From the NCBI RefSeq assembly GCF_905147045.1, contig NC_065906.1, positions 7,936,001 to 8,000,000 on the forward strand: a DNA stretch of 64,000 nucleotides, in the 5' to 3' direction. A program made the translations under genes and the position numbers. How positions within the stretch are numbered: the stretch's first letter is position 1; the number at the start of each line of letters is the position of its first letter. The notes below the pieces were generated by a model that had not been told where the DNA came from, did not search any database, and saw only the letters and a list, made by a program, of their open reading frames with translations. The DNA is from Nymphalis io (taxonomy: Eukaryota; Arthropoda; Insecta; Lepidoptera; Nymphalidae). Shown here piece by piece: positions 25,555 through 37,924 of the stretch.

Positions 25555-25780
25555 TGGGTATTTCGGTAAGAATTTTTCGACCCCATTATGTTTATATAAC
25601 TTGTGGCCGCCCCTATAGGCTTAACCTTTTATTGCGCACCCCTCACTTCCCACCCCTGACCGATCCACAGCGATCCACCCCTTGGAATGGCGTTAATACG
25701 GTCTTACTTAAGGAGAGAGCAAGACAACATTATAAAGAAACCAAAAAACGCCCGAAAATCGTCACTTCGATAATTATTTA
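25555..25780. other. C-rich unclassified block in dsx intron
   Basis: Unusually pyrimidine-rich on the plus strand (ACCCCTCACTTCCCACCCCT, GATCCACAGCGATCCACCCC), followed by a purine-rich stretch. It contains a 104-codon frame that resembles nothing I know. It may be an old mobile element fragment. Confidence 0.3.
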
Positions 25781-26989
25781 TTATAAATGTGAAAGTATGT
25801 TTGTTCCTTTGTTATTTTTTAAATTAAGAAACATAATATATTGTAAAAAGACAGTTTACATTTGGTAGCTTACCGGTTTTTATAAAGTTGATCAGACACA
25901 TTCACTCTGAAGTCGAGTGAATATTCATTTCTATGCCGAATGCCAATATCCATTGTCAGATCGGTTCACTAATTAATTTATTTGTCAGTTTTGTTTCACC
26001 GTTTATTTTGACGTGTCGCTTGAGTGAAAAAGACGAGAAGTGCAAGACGAACGAAAAAGTAATGGCATGATTCCCCCTTTAGATAAAATTAAAAATAATT
26101 AAAATTACCAAAAAGGATATTCCATTACCAAGAAGAATACTACGTTACCGGATAACGTTCTTTATAGGAAGATAAAAGTATAACTTGCTAAACATAGCAC
26201 TACATATTACAAAACAATTCCCGCGTCTGTCTGTTTGTCACGATAAAATTACAAAACTACCGACCAGATTAACAAACGGTTTCTACCAGTGGACGAAATG
26301 ATTTATGAGGAAGTCTAAGGTATATTATTCATCGAGATATTGTGTAAGTTGGCTGAAATATGGTGATGATTGTCGAGAATGATGAAAAATTGCCCACTAG
26401 AGTTTTTGCTGGCGTGAGTCGCGTAAAACAATACATATAACTCATATGTATTAACGATATAAACATTTTGTGTAGACCCTTATTTTTTCTTTTTATACAT
26501 ATACATATATGGATAGAGATTTGTTTTCATTATTAATGTTTTTATTTTTTTCAACCGAGATGCAATAAAATCATGGTAGAAACGTATACCGTTAAATTAA
26601 CTTATTTTTTTTTTAAATTTAGTTCTAAATTTATACGTTTTATATAAAATATTCACAAATAATATATTATTAGAAATTTTTAGGTTCGAGACTTTGACTG
26701 TTCATATTATAATTTAGATTTCGTATGATTGTACGACATATCTACCTCTTATTTCAGGCGTGCTGAAAGAAATCTCAACAAGGGTGGGTTATCGTGCCTT
26801 TTATACTAAGTTCTCTTTAATATATTTTTTGTGTGTGCTATATTTCCGAACGTATAATGAAGTATTAACATATATATTTTTAATTTCTTTTGGAAATAAA
26901 AAAAGAACTGTGTTATAGCGCAATTTGAATCAGATTTGCTACAATAAGTTGTAATTCGTTACAATACACTGGTAATTTTATTTATGGAA

Positions 26990-27285
26990 GCCGAGATGGC
27001 CCTGTGGTAAGAACGCGTGAATCTTAACCGATGATCGTGGGTTCAAACCCGGGCAAGCACCACTGAATTTTCATGTGCTTAATTTGTGATTATAATTCAT
27101 CTCGTGCTTTACGGAAAACATCGTGAGGAAACCTGCATGTGTCTAATTTCACTGAAGTTCTGCCACATGTGAATTCTACCAACCCGCATTAGAGCAGCGT
27201 GGTGGAATAAGCTTCAAACCTTCTCCTCAAAAAGAGGAGAGGAGGCCGTTAACCCAGCAGTGGGACATTCACAGGCTGTTACGGT
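26990..27285 (+). repeat. tRNA-derived SINE family B copy
   Basis: Full-length plus-strand family B copy with clear A and B boxes, ending CAGGCTGTTACGGTA. Confidence 0.93.
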
Positions 27286-28115
27286 ATATTATATTACTAC
27301 ATAATCAAATAATGTGTATGTATTAAAGTGAATCGTGAGTGATGTCGCAAGCTGACTACTTTCGAGGCTATTGTTGTAACAATTCCAAGCACTTAGTGAA
27401 AATGAGAAACATAGTAATACTTTAGCTACATTGCTTATAAAAATATATCTTAAGACGTTACAGAGACAATTCCTCCAACGTTGTGACTGTTCTCTTAACA
27501 ATCGGGATTTAAATTATTGCATTACCTCTCAAATCTAAATATAGAAACTTTTTTTTAGTTTTTTTTTTTGTTAAAAATAATAATAATGTAATTATAATTT
27601 AAACTGCAGTATTATAGCAATGACAATGCAATAACCTTTTTAGACCATTAAATTAGTTTGTGAAATAAAGTTCAAATCTCGTAGAAGTACTTTAACTCAT
27701 TATTATTATAGCAATGAATGACTTAATCGTGTTACCAACCGATTTAAAATGATTCGTGTCATTGTGCCAAGTTCTTTCAGCACGTACTGCGTCACACTGT
27801 CGAACGCCTCTGATTAATATAAATTTTATTTTGAATTTAACCATACAAAATATTGATACATATTTTGTTTCTTTTTGACTTTATTTTAAGGCTAATATTT
27901 TAATGTTTTTGCAAAATATTAAAATTTTGCATATCGAATTATTTTTCAATTATCATAATAACCCCCTACAAATAAGGTTATTAGTATTGAAATTTAATTT
28001 TTAATTTGAATTTCATGTTTAAAATATATATATTATTTTTGTATTTTTTATGTTTGTTATATGTATAAAAATTATACATATAACAGCCTTTCCCTAAGTT
28101 TTACCCTTTATATTA

Positions 28116-29738
28116 CACTGGCCTCCAAAAAAATCGACCCACCTACATTTTTTGTAAAAAAGCTATCGTATGGTTTTAAACTACCACATATTTATATTTT
28201 TAAGATTGATAATGAAAAAATGCAATTGTAGGATTGTACAAAAACAGAAATAGTGCGCAAAAAATAGGTTTTTATGTAAATATGTGACAAAACACGAAAA
28301 CACAAAATTTTACGCAATTTTATTTTTTTGTGTACAAAACGATTATGCCGTTTGTTTTTAAATTTGGGTACCTAAATCTTACTTTAATAGGGAGTGTTTC
28401 CTCCTCTTGACCTAATCACTGCCTGCATACGCCTATTAAGTGACCTGATTAGCTTTTTAATGTCTTCCTGTGGGGTCCGTTGCCATTCTTCAGTTAGGGC
28501 AGCTTCCAGTTGATTCAAGGTTTCTGGAATTGGATTTCGTGCTCGAACCGTACGTTTTAGCTGGTCCCAGAGGTGCTCCATCGGGTTTAAGTCCGGACTA
28601 TTGGCTGGCCACTGCGTAACTAGAATTTCGACTTCCCTGAGATAGTCTTTAACAATTCTAGCGACGTGAGGTCGTGCGTTGTCGTGCATAAGTTGGAAAT
28701 TATCCCCAATATATCCAGCGTAAGGCATCACATGAGGCTCCAGAATGTCCGTTATGTAAGTTTCAGCATTAACAGCACGATTACGGAAAAAAACCAGCTC
28801 TGTGCGTCCCGTCAAAGAAATGCCTCCCCAAAACATTGTAGAGCCTCCACCAAATCGGACTGTTTCTCGAATGCAACACTGAGAGTAGCGTTCTCCTGGC
28901 CTTCGCATGACGTTACGTCGTCCATCAGAGCCTACTAGAGACATTCGGCTTTCATCACTGAACAATACTGTCTCCCATTGGTCTAGTGTCCAATCGACGT
29001 GCTGCCTAGCAAATTGTAGTCTTGCTTGTCGATGGGATGCTGTGAGTTTTGGTCCTGTTGCTGGCTTGTGAGGGGTTAAGTTTTGCTCTCGAAGTCTTCT
29101 TCTTACAGTATTTTCACTCACAGACACTCCACGACTTTCTCGGAGTCTACCTTGAACGTCAACAGCCGAAAGATGTCGGTTTCTTAAAGACGTCAAACCA
29201 ATAAAACGGTCATCGGTCGGGTTCGTGACACGCCCCCTGCCAGATCCTGGTCTCCGGCGATACTCCCCAGTCTCCAAGTAGCGTTTGTACACTCTTCGTA
29301 CCGCTGAACGACTTAATTTTAGTGTTCTAGCCACATTACGCTGACTTAACCCCTCATGAATAAGAGCTACGACTTGAGCAGCTTCTGCTTCAGTAGTATC
29401 CATTTTTTATGTTTAAACTTATTAAAATTATTGTTTCAACAAAGTTTCATACACTTAATCAATAATAAACATCGAACCGAGATGACTCCGCATTAAGAAG
29501 TGGAAATAAACTAACCATGCACTTTGTGCACGAAGTAACGTTTTCTTATCAATACTTTAAAAATATTCCAAATATCCTCAATAACACTTACAACTCCTCC
29601 AAATCAATATCAAGTGGGTAATAAAATGTTAAATGTATGTCCCATAAGTAAAACAATCCACCTAGGTCGTCGCATAGTTAAGATAACAACTTTGTAAGTA
29701 AAAAAATACGGGTGGGTCGATTTTTTTGGCGGCCAGTG
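28116..29738 (-). mobile_element. Full-length Tc1-like DNA transposon
   Basis: A 1623-bp element bounded by 28-bp terminal inverted repeats that differ at one position (left begins CACTGGCCTCCAAAAAAATC; right ends GGCGGCCAGTG). It is flanked on both sides by TA, the Tc1/mariner target duplication (28114-28115 and 29739-29740). It contains one uninterrupted transposase gene on the minus strand. It lies within dsx intron 1 in the same orientation as dsx. Confidence 0.95.
28384..29403 (-). CDS. Tc1-like transposase, intact DD34E
   Basis: 339 residues, the normal Tc1 transposase length, with no stop or frameshift. The N-terminal half is a pair of helix-turn-helix DNA-binding domains (about residues 8-48 and 62-108) joined by a basic RRPGSGRGR hook. 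The catalytic triad is Asp150 (VLFSDESR), Asp241 (MHDNARPH) and Glu276 (NPMEHLWD), with 34 residues between the last two. It would cut and rejoin DNA at the element's terminal repeats, inserting at TA. The intact frame and nearly identical termini suggest recent arrival and possible competence for transposition; that is inference. It is unrelated to dsx function. Confidence 0.95.
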   Translation of the reverse strand: MDTTEAEAAQVVALIHEGLSQRNVARTLKLSRSAVRRVYKRYLETGEYRRRPGSGRGRVTNPTDDRFIGLTSLRNRHLSAVDVQGRLRESRGVSVSENTVRRRLREQNLTPHKPATGPKLTASHRQARLQFARQHVDWTLDQWETVLFSDESRMSLVGSDGRRNVMRRPGERYSQCCIRETVRFGGGSTMFWGGISLTGRTELVFFRNRAVNAETYITDILEPHVMPYAGYIGDNFQLMHDNARPHVARIVKDYLREVEILVTQWPANSPDLNPMEHLWDQLKRTVRARNPIPETLNQLEAALTEEWQRTPQEDIKKLIRSLNRRMQAVIRSRGGNTPY

Positions 29739-32382
29739 TATTAATAATATTAGAAAGCTATCAAGATGATGTTATTTAAAATTATCATATAATTCTATAT
29801 TTTATAAAATATATAAGGAATAGCCTAGTAACTGATGATTTCTGATTTAAAACATTTTTTTTACATTGTATATTAGTTTACATAAAAAATAACTTACATT
29901 TTGACCTTAGATAACGAAATTAAATATTGAAATCTGTATAAATATTATCATTATGTATATCTTAATGAGAATATGTTACATAATACTCTCCAATGTGGAT
30001 ATAGGAGATAGAAGCAGTACAGTATGTTAATTTTTTAAATAAGTCATCATATCATTATTTAATAAATGTATAATTCTTTCAACCTTAAATTCAGTTTCAA
30101 GTTCTGTTGTATGGGAATCTAATATAAATAAAATTGTTAAATAATACAAAAAAAATTAAACGTTTTGGAAGTTTTTTTTTTAAATATTAGATAGTATGTT
30201 TGCAATTAAAGAAAAAATATAAAGCCATATATTATTTATATATTTAGTACAAAGATGCTTTATGAATAAATGGATCGATATCTTTGCTAGCTAATAAATA
30301 TAGTGATAAAAAATATTAAACAATCCGATTGTTTATACTGGTATGAACGTTACGGCTCATTTCACATAATAAACTTTTTATCGTAATAAAACAATTGAGA
30401 CAAAATGTAGTCGGTAAATTATGTTTTAATCTATCGAATAAATCGAAGATCATTATTTATTTAATTCATTAAAACAAAAAGCAAAAATTGTAGTGTCGTA
30501 GTGTCATTAATTTTTTTTTTCTTTTTTACACAGATATTCCTTTTTCATACTCTATATTCATACTGATACTAATATTTGAATTTAGAATTGCGTCACCTGT
30601 TATCCATTTCAAATTCATTTCATTTAAATTATATATTTTGTTTATTGAAATTGATTCTATTGCGTTTACAAAACCAATGTATTTATTTTTATTTGAGAAA
30701 ATGTCACACTGTGGAAAACGAAGGTCTTTAAATCTGATTTCGTCACGCGTAACACATCAATCATCCATCTTATACATATTTAAAGGTAGGGTAAGTCTGC
30801 TAGAACCGCGTTTTTTTGTCAAAACAACAACTTAACTTTTTTTACAATATTGATAATACAAGTACAATAGTTTGCATTTATTGCCATATAAATAAATACA
30901 TTGAAAATCACAGAGTATGTTAATTTTGTCGACAAAATAACGTCAACGTAAAATAATTATTAAAAAAAGTTTAATTACTCTCCAATAAATACCTAATACA
31001 TATAAATTATAATTTATACTTAATATATTTTAACAACGAAAGGAAAAAACGTATTTTTTCACATTAGGCCGATAAAAATAGAGCCTACGTAAAATTTTGT
31101 TGATTAAAAAAAATTAAATTAAGAATAGTGCAATGAATATAATTAATTTTACAATATCTAATATAGTAATAATGACGTGTTTGTTATATAATAACTTTTT
31201 AATTTATTTATTGGAAAATATGTTACAATTTATGTTTCTAAAAATATTTTTTGATATTTAAAATTAAAAAATAGATAAACAAGGTTAATTTATTACAAAT
31301 TGTAAAATAATATTATATATATATTACAATGCTCAAAGCTTGCACTGTACCAACGAGATAATGAAGTTTTTCTGTAATAATAATTAGTTTATAATTTACT
31401 TCGTATCTTTAAGTATAATAAAATAAAATAAATGTAACCGATTTGAATAAACCTATCTGAGAATGTGTATTTGAGACTTGAGTAGGTATATAAAGTGATT
31501 GTACTCTCTCTTTGTAATGCACAGTATTGTTGCTAAGCGGCTGAATTAAATATGCGCGTCCGCTTTTCCAGTTGTCTTTTATAAAAAAAAAACTTTTAGC
31601 AATTTTTATTTCTGATTAACTCTCTTAACTTTTTTTGTTATATTTTTTTTTAATTATTAGGTATTAAGAATTAATTTTATTATTTATTAAAGGAGACACA
31701 TTAAAATTGACATAAAAACAAACATCATGTTTATTATAAGCAAAAATTATAAAACTTTTTATTGTATACTTTAATAATATTAAAATTAATTAAATAATTA
31801 TCAATTTTGTTCCCTCGATATTTATGGGAACACAATTAGATACATTTTAATATTTCACGGATTTGTTTTTTTTAATATTTCATAATTACCATTTTTAACA
31901 TAATTATTATTTGAAATCAATTAAGTTATCTTGTCTTCCATTTATCAAACGATTAGATTGAAGCTATACCTTCCGCTACTGAATTGGCAATTCAAGTTTC
32001 ATCTTAATAACGCGTATGCAGCCTCACGTTTCCCATACAAATTATAGACGTTCGCTATTTATATTTAAATTGATTACGATGAGTGCAAACTTGAACGTTT
32101 TCATCACATTTTTAATGGTGAATATTACTATGAAATGATAACTTTTCATCATAAGTGTTATCAGGGACGCGCTACCTACCTCAACAGATTTTATATTGCA
32201 TCCGTATCAAAATTTTATTGATAAACTTTGACGCAAATTACGCATACGTGGGATCACGGTCATATCAACAGCGCGACATTGTACGGCTATCGTCGACACG
32301 TGTTCTTTTGAATTAAAATTAACACATAATACGCTTATCGTTATCATTATCTTATCGTTTCTGAATTAAATAATGCACTAAC

Positions 32383-32884
32383 CGGGCTGTTGTGGCGGCA
32401 ACAGAGGCGGCATAGTCGGCTGCGGAGGAACCGAAGGTGGCGGCGGCGCATACGGCGATACTCCCGGTGATCCAGGCACGGAATCGCAGCTCGCGGAGCC
32501 AAGGGAGCGAGGCGCAGGCGGCGGTACCGGGCTCCTCGGGGTCTTGACTGAAGGCGGTTCGGGCCGGTCTAGTTCGAGTCCCGGAGGCTGGACACCGGAC
32601 TCCAAAGCGCGCGCTCTGGCTTCGTCCTGCGCCTGGGCACGTCTCAGGGCCGTTTGCAATGCCATAACCCGTTGCCTGTCCGCCGTGAGGCGACATTTCT
32701 CACAGGTGCAGTAGCGGTATTTGCAGTAACGTTTGTGACCCTTCAGCTCGATTTTAAGACGGTGGTTACGACAGCGCGCACAGTTCGGTGGTGCCCGGGG
32801 CACCGCGGAGCTGGAAGCGCCAGGCTCGGAGCGCTCTTCGCATTCGTCGGGCGTGCGGCGCCTCCACGCACCCACGGACACCAT
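32383..32884 (-). CDS. dsx: doublesex, first coding exon (DM domain)
   Basis: Encodes the first 167 codons, plus one base, of Doublesex, the DM-domain transcription factor that executes somatic sex determination. The exon starts MVSVGAW and carries the full DM zinc-binding set: Cys35, Cys38, His41, His50, Cys54, Cys59, Cys61 and Cys64, followed by the basic recognition tail RLTADRQRVMALQTALRR. A Pro/Ser-rich linker with SLGSASCDSVPGSPG then runs to PPQQP. This matches the lepidopteran DSX N-terminus as I remember it. The exon ends at a donor reading CCCG|GTTAGT, and without splicing translation stops at once (TAG, 32378-32380). I chose Met at 32884 because it matches other moth and butterfly DSX starts; the frame stays open to 33025 with Mets at 32923 and 33025. 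The sex-specific splicing and dimerisation exons are not in the window. The exon is strongly GC-rich against its AT-rich surroundings. Confidence 0.95.
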
Positions 32885-33025
32885 GGTGTCGATCTCGTTG
32901 TCGTCCGTGTTTGCGGTGCGCATCGACTCAACGCACACGCAGCGCGACGCGCGGTCACGATGCGACTGACTGCCCCGCCGCCGACTGCACTGCCCCGCCC
33001 CGCTTCCCACCGTCGCACGATGCAT
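32885..33025 (-). other. dsx: Probable dsx 5' UTR or upstream in-frame extension
   Basis: GC-rich sequence directly upstream of the chosen dsx start stays open in the same frame for 47 codons, with possible starts at 33025 and 32923. It translates to Arg/Ser-rich low-complexity sequence unlike conserved DSX, so 5' UTR is more likely than coding. The transcription start cannot be placed from sequence alone. Composition falls back to AT-rich shortly beyond it. Confidence 0.5.
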
Positions 33026-33789
33026 TTATTGGTGTGCAGGATGCAAGTATGCACTCTATGGATCTAGGAAATATGGATGTGACATTACTTTTGTGTCAGA
33101 CGGTTCTAGACTACAATTTTCCAATAAATATTATATTATATATATAAAATATATGTATATTCATACATACATATCTATTATATATGTCCAGACAAATCGT
33201 TTATATGCGATAAGCTGTTTATCATATTCATAACATAAGCTATTCGTCTTGACCTTTATTCGATATCAATGAATGAATTTTGCTGTAATGATGCTTACAA
33301 AAACGAGGTCACGAACGTTTTGCACCAGGCCGGGTGCAATTGCTTCCTAAAATTTTAAGATTCATAATATCTTACATGCATATCTCAACGATACTTATTT
33401 ATAAAAAAAATAATAATGTTCAGAAGATAAATGTTATGCATTTTGCTATAAATATTTGTTAGTAAATTATATATATTACTTTATTGTTTTAAACGCAATT
33501 TTTAAAAAAAATCAAAGGCATTTAAAAATATGTCTTTGTATTTTATTAATATTCTTGCCAATTAAAAAATATATTAAGTGTTATTTTTAAGCAATATGTG
33601 ACATTTTATACAAGCATACATTCTAATAAAATGCAAAATATTATTTTTAATACAGATCAAATAATTTATGCATCAACTTGGAATTAAGAAAAACAATAAG
33701 GCATGTAATCATTAATCTATAAAATTTGAAAGGCCATTTTAAATACAGTGTATCGAAATATTAATATGTATATAGAAAATATTAATAAA

Positions 33790-34015
33790 CAAATTGCACA
33801 GTTATAAATGCGCTGTCCGTGCGTGGTTGCATTTTCATCCAAACGCGTGCATCGTACACTAATAATGTGTATTTATACGCGAATTTCTGTGTGTGTATCT
33901 TCACGTGTGAGTGTACGTTCAAAGTGATGCGCGTGTATTATTTTACGTCACGAAATTTTGGAACGTATGGTTGTGTGTATATTTTTAAATTTCGAATTCT
34001 ATAAGGGATAAGTTT
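33790..34015. promoter_or_regulatory. Candidate dsx upstream regulatory sequence
   Basis: About 0.8 kb upstream of dsx exon 1 (minus sense). A GT-rich, CpG-bearing stretch (GCGCTGTCCGTGCGTGGTTG, CACGTGTGAGTGTACG, TTACGTCACGAAATTTTGG) includes an E-box CACGTG and a CRE-like TTACGTCA. It could be promoter-proximal; no TATA or start site is assigned. Confidence 0.3.
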
Positions 34016-34905
34016 TAAAAAAGAGGTCGATATATATAGTTTTTATTCATATTATGTTGCAATCATTCTAAATTTAATGACAACAATTTATTGAAATTAT
34101 CTACAAATTTGAAAATGAAATATTTTTAATCTAATAGCTTAATAGTGATAATAAGGACTGCATTACAATTATTGTTTATCTTTTTATTATTGACGTTTTG
34201 TATTCTATTATTTGTTTAATAAATGTATTATTGTTAGAAATACAGATAATGACATAATACGTTTTTGTTTAGACTTATTATGTGTCAAAAGCTATTTCAA
34301 TAGATACCGTTTAAATAATTTAGATGAAAACAAAACCTTAGAATGCCCTTAAAAACAATAATGGCTAAATATATAAAAAATATTTAAAATATATATATCC
34401 TAGACCTGACTTTTACTAATTGGTCTCTTGGATACAAATGTCACGTTTGTATAGATATCCCATACATTACTCTGCTAATAGATGCTATTGACTTTAAAAA
34501 GCACAATGACCATAAATAACTAAAATCTACTATAAAATAAATATATTTTCTATATTTAAATATATGACCGTTATTTTTAATATCTACAATATTAAGGTTT
34601 AGGCCTAAATTATAACAAAGGTTTTAAAAACTAGTTGAAAAATACTGAACTTATTTTTTTACCGAGTATAAATTCTAAGATTCCATGAAAGCGAATGAAG
34701 TATATAAGAACCGTATCAATGGTCGGTTAAAATTCTATCGCTTCATTTTGCTAAGGATCACCTTTTTTTGCCAGCGCAGTGATCTGTAAGGCACACATTT
34801 TATGATGCATTTTATCGGAAAGCAAATAGGCATAACACTAAAACAGGAAACTAAAGATACATCGAGAAAAAAACAATTCAACAACTGGCCAATTTGTTGT
34901 TTTGT

Positions 34906-34962
34906 TTAAGTGTGTGTACACACAAAAACACATACACACACACACATACATAAACACACAGC
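34906..34962. repeat. Imperfect (CA)n/(GT)n tract
   Basis: GTGTGTGTACACAC followed by interrupted CA units; it can fold on itself. Confidence 0.85.
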
Positions 34963-35085
34963 ATAATATATTTAATACTTAAATCGTGATTTACAAAAAA
35001 AGTAAATAGATTCAAAATTTTAATTTACAGTTATAATCATTTTCAACTTTTTGTTCTAATTATTTGTTTAAATCGTAGATCGTAG

Positions 35086-35303
35086 GACACCACCGCACAT
35101 AGCATCAGCACTGTAAGAAATATTAAGCATCCCTTACGCGACCAATCTAGGAAACTAAGATGTCCTTGTCCCTCATACCTATTGTTACACTGGATCAATC
35201 ACACTTCAAACCGGAACACAACCATACTGTAATATTGTTTGGTGGTAGAATATGTGCTGAGGAAGAAGTAGTGGTACCTACCCAACTTGTACAAAATCTA
35301 CAA
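35086..35303 (-). repeat. SINE family A copy (diverged)
   Basis: Minus-strand family A copy with many substitutions and deletions (CACACTTCAAACCGGAACAC remains clear). It sits just left of a family B SINE. Confidence 0.75.
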
Positions 35304-35330
35304 CTGACAAAACTGATAAAGACATCGTAT

Positions 35331-35632
35331 CGTAACAGCCTGTAAATGTCCCACTGATAGGCTAAGGCCTCCTCCCCTTTTTTTGAGGAGAAGGTTTGGA
35401 GCTTATTCCACCACGCTGCTCCAATGCGGATTGGTGAAATACACATGTGGCAGAATTTCAGTGAAATTAGACACATGAAGGTTTCCTCACGATGTTTTCC
35501 TTCACCGTAAAGCACGAGATGAATTATAATCACAAATTAAGCACATGAAAATTCAGTGGTGCTTGCCCGGGGGTTTGAACCCACGATCATCGGTTAAGAT
35601 GCACGCATTCTTATTATTGGGCTATCTCGGCT
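35331..35632 (-). repeat. tRNA-derived SINE family B copy
   Basis: Full-length minus-strand family B copy; the B box region carries an extra G. Confidence 0.92.
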
Positions 35633-36451
35633 GTTAATAAACATATAATAATGTAATAATTCATTAAAATTAATTATTTTATCTTTACATAGCAAATATT
35701 TTTGTAAACAAATTTAACGGAACCATCAGTAAATTTCGCTTGATGTTTTTAGGGATTTTTCCGATATATTTCCGATGTATTTCAAAACGTAATATATAAT
35801 TGTGAGCAACTAAAGTCCGTAAACAAAATTTAATGAAAAAAACCAATGCTATGTCAATGTTAATTTAAAAAGTTTCAAATCCAAAAAGGTTTCATTCGAA
35901 GTTTACGAGCTCTCCCCGGTAGCGGTAATAAAGTCACTGAATGCACATCTAAAACCTTTTAATGTAACTTTGAGATTCGATATTCAAATAACTGCATCTA
36001 TGGGTGAGTTTATTACATTTGTTTTTTTTCATACATAGCTTATACATATAGTACATTCATGGATGACTTTTTAAGTAATTAGTGATAGTTATACGCCTTT
36101 TTTTCGAACACCTAGCATTTTTTATCTGTCCTTATCGGTCTAATCTCGAAAGTAATTATGTAATGTAAAACATATTAAATAATAAACATTATATCTTGTT
36201 TATATATTTAAGCTATTAATAAAAAGACGCGTCGTTTCGCACTATCGGCATCTTTTATTCGCTTTGGATTTTGCATTCGCTTTTTTTAACGATGTTAAAC
36301 GTTCCACGCGCCCAATCTATTTTTCATTCAAAAGATTGATTTATTTTTTTCATTCATAATTTGGTAATTACCATCTTACGGTTACTGGATAATAATTTTA
36401 TATGTAAATTTTATTAAAATGTGTGTTTTATTTATTGAAATAGGTAGCCAT

Positions 36452-36612
36452 TCTTCCCGTCTGTACTGGCCGTCGTCGCGTTTGGACTCTACTACCACTT
36501 ACCATCAGGTGGAGTAGAGTCATTTGCCCTCTCGGCGAATATAAAAAAAATAAAAAAAAAGCCAGGCTGGCAATTGTTCCACCTGATGGTGAGTGGTTAC
36601 CACCGCCCACAG
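36452..36612 (-). repeat. Repeat family D copy joined to a family A scrap
   Basis: Minus-strand family D (CTGTACTGGCCGTCGTCGCG to CTCGGCGAATAT), followed by an A-run and a short family A-like piece (CCACCTGATGGTGAGTGG). Confidence 0.75.
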
Positions 36613-36916
36613 AAATGAAAAGAAGTGACATTACAAAAAGTAATGACGGTATTTCAGATTATAAAAGACCTTAGAAGAACTGGCAAAATAAGCTAACATT
36701 ATTAATTTCTTCTTTGTCGTACGAAATGACATTGACATGGATTATTTTATTGTATATTATATTTTATTGTTGAAAAACATTATTTAATAATAAAATGGAA
36801 TATATACGAGATTAAAAAAAACACCGTAACAAGTAGACGCTAAAAAGCTACACTTGCTAATTGCTTTTCAAACTCTTAACTACTCTATAGGTATACTTTA
36901 GACTTGACATTAAAAA

Positions 36917-37210
36917 GCCGAGATGGCCCAGTGGTAAGAACGCGTGATACCTAACCGATGATCGTGGGTTCAAACCCGGGCCAGCACCACTGAATTTTCA
37001 ATTTTAATTTGTGATTATAATTCATCTCGTGCTTTACGGTGAAGGAAAATGTAGTGAGGAAACCTACATGTGTCTAATTCCACTGAAATTCTACCACATG
37101 TGTATTTCACCAACTCTCACTGGAGCAGCGCGATGGAATAAGCTCCAAAAAGGGAGAGGAGGCCTTTAGCCCAGCAGTGGGACATTCATAGGCTGTTACA
37201 GTTACGGTAT
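36917..37210 (+). repeat. tRNA-derived SINE family B copy
   Basis: Plus-strand family B copy with small deletions in the middle. It ends in a tandem GTTACAGTTACGGTA variant of the family terminus. Confidence 0.92.
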
Positions 37211-37649
37211 ACATTAGACTTGGAGAAGAACCGGCAAATAAACTCACACTGTTCTTATTTTAATATTTTTTGTATGAAACGATTTTAAAGCGAGTGTTTT
37301 ATACTAATTATAACAAAAAATATCAAACAGTAATGGAGATAAAAATTTATATATATATATATAAATATAACGGATGTATCTATGATTTTTTTTAACTTTA
37401 ATTTACAGTTACTTTCGATCGAATTATTTAATTTATCATATATAATTTAAATAGGCATTATGTATTAAAATGGCAAACAAAATTTCACTCTGGCGAAACC
37501 GAGGATTTTGCTAGTATCTGATAGACACACGTAAATGACCACTTGGCGGAAAATCTATGCCTGAGACACCCTAGCACTAATTAGTATTGTTTATGACGGA
37601 AAACCCGTGTACATGTTCAAATGTGTTCATCTGTAAGACCTTAGCTGTT

Positions 37650-37924
37650 ATTTTTTTTATAGAATAGGAAGGCGGACGAGCATATGGGCCATCTGATGGT
37701 AAGTGGTATTGGCATTGTAAGAAATATTAACCATCGCTTACATCACCAATGCGCCACCAACCTTGGGAGCTTAGATGCTATATCCCTTGTGCCTGTAATT
37801 CCACTGGCTCACTCACCCTTCAAACCGGAACACAACAATATCAAGTACTGCTGTTTTGCGGTAGAATATCTGATGAGTGGGTGGTACCTACCCAGACGAG
37901 CTTGCACAAAGCTCTACCACCAGT
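37650..37924 (-). repeat. SINE family A copy
   Basis: Well-preserved minus-strand family A copy with a T-run; it has lost about 20 bases after GGTAAGTGGT. Confidence 0.92.

Larger units (their letters stand above)
1..32382 (-). other. dsx: dsx intron 1 (partial, runs off the left edge)
   Basis: Begins at the exon 1 donor (GTTAGT) and runs left. I looked on the minus strand for the expected second exon, which in Lepidoptera encodes the dimerisation helix around a HYSWEMMPL-like motif, and did not see it. The intron therefore appears at least 32.4 kb long. It holds SINEs, MITEs, one intact Tc1-like element and several candidate regulatory blocks listed separately. Outside these, for example 180-1500, 1860-2080, 4250-5500, 6700-8380, 10180-10560, 10880-12600, 18100-18600, 19020-19670, 20220-21110, 22600-24050, 26100-26980, 27290-28110 and 29750-32370, it is AT-rich DNA in which I recognise nothing. 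Confidence 0.75.

Noticed and set aside
25554..25868. 104-codon plus-strand frame
   Set aside because: Low-complexity C-rich DNA followed by AT-rich DNA; no recognisable domain.
26990..27062. tRNA gene at the heads of SINE families B, C and E
   Set aside because: A and B boxes are present, but they do not fold into a full cloverleaf with paired acceptor stem and each head continues into a repeated SINE body.
32352..33054. Other minus-strand frames over dsx exon 1
   Set aside because: Out of frame with the DM domain and caused by GC-rich composition with few stops.
32654..33147. Long plus-strand frames over dsx exon 1 (137 and 119 codons)
   Set aside because: Shadows of the GC-rich dsx exon on the opposite strand, with no family signature.
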